Assembly: GCA_900552055.1 (NCBI GenBank)
Contig: URYI01000066.1
Location: 1-10,428 of the forward strand
Reading direction: 5' to 3'
From: an uncultured Eubacteriales bacterium
GTDB lineage: Bacteria; Bacillota; Clostridia; Christensenellales; QALW01
Length of the DNA: 10,428 nucleotides
Part shown: in pieces, positions 8,056 through 10,428 of the stretch
Layout of the letters: each line of letters begins with the position of its first letter
How positions within the stretch are numbered: position 1 is the first letter of the stretch
Notes under the pieces: model-generated
Databases searched by the model: none
Told to the model about the DNA's origin: nothing
Seen by the model: only the letters and a program-made list of their open reading frames with translations
Position numbers and translations under genes: made by a program

Positions 8056-8474
8056 TTTTCTGCTTTGCCGGATAGCTTATATTTGCCGGTTTGAGTGATT
8101 TGCATCTGATTTTCAAAATACAGGAAGTCGAAGGTTCCCAGAATTTCTTCTGGCACAAAATCAGCGTTTATCAAAGTTAAAGCGTAATTATATGCCAGTT
8201 CGCTGTCTTGAATACTAATGTCTTTTTCTGATTTACATATATCACTTGCGCAAACGCCTTGTTCCATCAAAGCCCAAATCATCTCTCTGGCTTCAGCGGA
8301 TAAATCCGCGGCATTTTTTTCAAACAACTGTCTATTGCGGGCGTCTTTTATTTCCATGTATTTGCGGCAGGCGTTCAGGAATTCTAGGAATTTCTCATCA
8401 CTGGCCTCTTTGCCGGTAAAATTAACAATTTCTTCGGGGAGGTCAATACCGTCAATATAGTTTTTTTCGCCCAT
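8001..8474 (-). CDS. N-terminal part of the frameshifted, unrecognised protein
   Basis: This frame starts at ATG 8472-8474, preceded on its strand by AAAAGGA about ten bases upstream, and runs 157 codons to a stop at 8001-8003. The first 140 residues look like normal soluble protein, with helix-forming stretches such as EKFLEFLNACRKYMEIKDAR and no signal peptide or membrane segment. The last 17 residues (from TERFLPRH to the end) are probably out of frame, because the alternative frame across the same bases continues smoothly as NGEVFAAPFNIYFSKARID. The joined product would be about 527 residues, soluble for most of its length and anchored by two C-terminal membrane segments. Family unknown. 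If the split is real in the living cell the gene is a pseudogene or uses frameshifting; if it is a sequence error the gene is intact. Confidence 0.65.
   Translation of the reverse strand: MGEKNYIDGIDLPEEIVNFTGKEASDEKFLEFLNACRKYMEIKDARNRQLFEKNAADLSAEAREMIWALMEQGVCASDICKSEKDISIQDSELAYNYALTLINADFVPEEILGTFDFLYFENQMQITQTGKYKLSGKAEKTERFLPRHLIYIFQKPG
8041..8059 (-). other. Inferred frameshift site (A6 or T5 run)
   Basis: On the minus strand the upstream frame reads GAA AAA ACG across an A6 run (plus-strand T6, 8054-8059). One extra A, or a -1 slip on the run, gives GAA AAA AAC GGA GAG and joins the frame that ends at 6892. A T5 run just downstream (plus-strand A5, 8041-8045) could do the same. I see no strong AGGAG-like stimulator ahead of the run, which argues for an indel or sequencing error rather than programmed frameshifting. 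Confidence 0.55.
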
Positions 8475-8542
8475 TTTCTGATTTTCCTTTTAAGTTTTGC
8501 AGGAGCGTTGATGGGTTCAACGTCAAAAAGATATGCCGCAGT

Positions 8543-8551
8543 AGTATAGCA
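8543..8551 (-). promoter_or_regulatory. Putative extended -10 promoter of the minus-strand split gene
   Basis: On the minus strand TGCTATACT (8551 down to 8543) matches an extended -10 (TGN followed by TATACT, 5 of 6 to consensus). No good -35 lies at 17 bases; the position falls in AT-rich sequence. It would give a leader of about 60 bases before ATG 8474. Its -35 region sits at the edge of the 8577-8856 repeat element. Confidence 0.35.
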
Positions 8552-8576
8552 TATATCAAAGTTTTGAATATAATTA

Positions 8577-8856
8577 ATACCCTTAGCTTACAAGGAACTG
8601 CACGGACAGAAGGCATAAAATATGCGTCCTGCTGCGTTGCTTTGATTCCATGTACGCCCGGTACATGTCGTTTCTGCGCGCTTTACCTGGCACAAATTTT
8701 ATGCCTTCTGACTCTGGAGACCTCAAACGGAGAGAATTTCTTCATTTTCAAGGCAGACGAAGAAGGCGTACTGGGAGTACGCTGATTGAGGATAACGCAG
8801 AAAATGAAGAAATTATCCCGTTTTGAGGCGTGTAGTTCCTTGCAAACTGAGGGTAT
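8577..8856. repeat. 280-base structured element with terminal inverted repeats
   Basis: The ends 8577-8603 and 8830-8856 are inverted copies over 27 bases with four mismatches. Between them lie two large hairpins. Left: 8607-8621 pairs perfectly with 8696-8710 (15 bp), with inner stem CATGTAC (8649-8655) and GTACATG (8661-8667). Right: 8735-8749 pairs perfectly with 8800-8814 (15 bp), backed by CCTCAAACGG (8721-8730) against CCGTTTTGAGG (8818-8828), with inner stem GCGTACT (8766-8772) and AGTACGC (8776-8782). CTGCGTT in the left module (8632-8638) and AACGCAG in the right (8794-8800) hold equivalent places, so the modules look like related hairpins in opposite orientation. No coding signal is credible. 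It is best read as a non-autonomous mobile repeat (MITE- or BIME-like) or a structured RNA; no target-site duplication is clear. Confidence 0.7.
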
Positions 8857-9137
8857 CTATTTGAGAAATATCCATTTTTGCCTCATTAATACAAGGCTGC
8901 AGGAAAGTATAGGCGTATTATTGAATTTCCTGCAGCGCTGCGCTGTTTTTATGGATTCAGAAGGGTTTGGAGAATATGCGAAAGAAAAATTTTTGGAAAT
9001 AAAAATTGCCGTCTTTATTTGCTGATGCAATTTATTTATTACATTGCTTCAAAACGGATCTTTGCGCGCAATTAAATTTTGATCCATTCAACGGCATATT
9101 TCTATTATAAGTTTTTTCATTATAACGCTGTATTGCT
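8857..9137. other. Non-coding AT-rich spacer with one strong hairpin
   Basis: No gene is supportable here. GCTGCAGGAAA (8896-8906) pairs perfectly with TTTCCTGCAGC (8926-8936) around a 19-base loop. On the plus strand a T5 run follows about ten bases later (8946-8950), so it could act as a terminator for plus-strand transcripts, though no plus-strand gene precedes it. The stretch lies past the 3' end of the nucleoside hydrolase gene, for which I see no clear terminator. Confidence 0.4.
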
Positions 9138-10022
9138 TTAAGCCGTAAGCAACCTGAAAAGCTCGGCAAAAATTTTATCCCGGTTAAGAGCGCGGACATA
9201 TATCATCTGTTCCTGCCCGGCGTCAAAGGAATAACGGCCCTCAATGGTCAGTACGGGCTTGGGAATCAGTATTCTGTCAAAGCCTTCGGGGGTGGTCATT
9301 AAAGCTACGGCGGCCACGTCCCAGATGGGTTTGCTGTAGGCGTAGGGGTCGTCAGGATATTGCCGCACTATGTCCACAAGATAATCGCACAGTTTGTTTT
9401 TGCCGGCGAGATAGTATTCCAGTTCGGGGATGGTGGTGGAAAGGAAGGACACTACGCCAGAGGCGGGGAGCTGTATAAAAGGAACTCCGCTTTCCAACAC
9501 TACTTTTGCAGCCATTACATCCTGAGCCATATTAAATTCGGGGCTGTCTCTTAAAATGGAATTGCCGCCCAGCCAGACTACGGCTATCTTATCCTTTATT
9601 TCGGGCGCGAGCATCAGGGCGGAGGCTACATTGGTTATGGCTCCTATGGCAACTACATATACGATATCCTCGGCGCCCCGAGCTGTTTTAATGATATTGC
9701 GGGCCGCGGGACTGTCTACAGGCACGCGTTCTCCCGCTAAGAATCTGTCCGAGCCTTTATATATGGGAAAGCTTCCGCTTAAATTCATTAAATTCAGTAT
9801 GTTTTCTATTTCGGCATAGCTTTTTTCCATTCCGTCGCGGGGGCTTTTAGCGCGCTCGTTGAAAAAAGGAGCGGCGTTTACTGAAAGCAGGTTGATTTGC
9901 GGGTGCAGAGCGGCATAGGCAAGCGCGAACTGGTCGTCTACTTCGTTATATGTATCCGTGTCCAAAATGATATGCTTGGTGTTCCGGGTTTCCAAATCTT
10001 TTTTTATATCATATATGTCCAT
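9138..10022 (-). CDS. Inosine/uridine-preferring nucleoside hydrolase family protein
   Basis: The 294-residue protein belongs to the calcium-dependent nucleoside hydrolases, which cleave the N-glycosidic bond of ribonucleosides to base plus ribose in salvage. The N-terminal metal site reads ILDTDTYNEVDDQFAL (19-34), with D21, D23, D29 and D30 as likely Ca2+ and catalytic aspartates. It differs from the classic DTDPGxDD form by TYNEV in the middle. VVAIGAITNVASAL (123-136) matches the conserved A-x-G-x-x-T-N-x-A segment, EFNMAQD (162-168) the ribose-contacting N and D, and D235 in KPIWDVAA the C-terminal metal aspartate. There is no signal peptide, so it should be cytoplasmic. ATG 10020-10022 follows AAAGGGGAG at about 7 bases on the minus strand. 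Substrate cannot be assigned, and a pyrimidine- or purine-specific role is open. Confidence 0.93.
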   Translation of the reverse strand: MDIYDIKKDLETRNTKHIILDTDTYNEVDDQFALAYAALHPQINLLSVNAAPFFNERAKSPRDGMEKSYAEIENILNLMNLSGSFPIYKGSDRFLAGERVPVDSPAARNIIKTARGAEDIVYVVAIGAITNVASALMLAPEIKDKIAVVWLGGNSILRDSPEFNMAQDVMAAKVVLESGVPFIQLPASGVVSFLSTTIPELEYYLAGKNKLCDYLVDIVRQYPDDPYAYSKPIWDVAAVALMTTPEGFDRILIPKPVLTIEGRYSFDAGQEQMIYVRALNRDKIFAELFRLLTA

Positions 10023-10428
10023 AAGCTTACTCCCCTTTAATTTATTTATGACAGCGTTGGTATGCTATGAATAACGCGCATTCTTCCTACAGATATGTCT
10101 GTTCCCTTTTTAATATTCAGTGGGCGCAGAGCTGCGCCGAGTTTCCCTTCCCGGCCTTAAAAACAGGCGTAAATTTTTGAAGGGCCTGAGGCTGCGGAGT
10201 GAAAAGCGCTGATTAACCTTCCTGAAAATACAGGAACGGCATGCGCGTTAGCCGTACAGAGCGCAGGCAACATAAACGGAGACGCTAATTCAGCGCCTAA
10301 AAGCGCGCATTATCCATTAAACATTAACGGTATGATATCATAAGTAAAAGAGAAGTGCAATAGTGATTTTTTAAGAGTGTGATTAAAATTGCCGGGTATA
10401 CGGGCTAGAATGAAGGCGCCCCTGCCCG
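10023..10428. other. Non-coding upstream region of the nucleoside hydrolase with several small inverted repeats
   Basis: No credible gene lies here on either strand. Visible structures are ACAGATATGTCTGT (10089-10102, near-palindrome, operator-like); GGCGCAG (10123-10129) with CTGCGCC (10132-10138); TTCCTG (10219-10224) with CAGGAA (10231-10236); and ACGGC (10236-10240) with GCCGT (10251-10255). I could not match the set to a known riboswitch, and no promoter stands out. The last 16 bases turn GC-rich (GGCGCCCCTGCCCG) and may begin another feature beyond the window. Confidence 0.35.

Noticed and set aside
8054..8059. Programmed -1 frameshifting as the preferred explanation of the split gene
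   Set aside because: The run is short (A6), the frame spacing does not give a canonical X XXY YYZ double slip, and I see no upstream Shine-Dalgarno-like stimulator; an indel or sequence error is simpler.
8564..9025. Two short plus-strand open frames (8564-8785 and 8786-9025)
   Set aside because: They lie within or just after the structured repeat, follow its hairpin arms, and have no good ribosome binding site or protein-like composition.

Overview
This is a chromosomal bacterial window, most likely from a Gram-positive anaerobe of the Clostridia (Bacillota). The basis is SigA-type promoters, strong AGGAG-like ribosome binding sites and heavy use of ATA, AGG and AGA codons from about position 930 onward. 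The phylum is inferred from style and gene content, not proven. No tRNA, rRNA, CRISPR array, transposase or phage gene is visible.

Layout: 1-186 is a leader with a perfect terminator-like palindrome and a plausible promoter. Three DNA-repair genes follow on the plus strand: radC (187-888), uvrB (878-2833, overlapping radC by 11 bases) and uvrA (3727-6573, with its own likely promoter). A GNAT acetyltransferase gene (3062-3571) sits between uvrB and uvrA, preceded by a very GC-rich intergenic island that can fold into three hairpins closed by an outer stem. A long hairpin at 6588-6655 separates uvrA from minus-strand genes running toward it. These are an unrecognised membrane-anchored protein split by a frameshift (8474 down to 6892) and a nucleoside hydrolase (10022 down to 9138).

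UvrA and UvrB are the damage-sensing half of nucleotide excision repair. UvrA dimers load UvrB on lesions, and UvrC (not in this window) then cuts. RadC shares their neighbourhood, but its biochemical role is not settled. The GNAT, the split membrane protein and the nucleoside hydrolase have no evident link to repair.

Four things deserve attention: (1) the two minus-strand reading frames at 6892-8474 look like one gene interrupted by a single-base frameshift at an A6 or T5 run; (2) a 280-base element at 8577-8856 has 27-base imperfect terminal inverted repeats around two large hairpins of related design; (3) the GC-rich multi-hairpin island at 2834-3040; (4) base and codon use changes abruptly near position 930 inside uvrB, implying a recombination mosaic or a chimeric assembly. 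None proves a new biological system. The 280-base element and the frameshifted gene are the best candidates for something undescribed.
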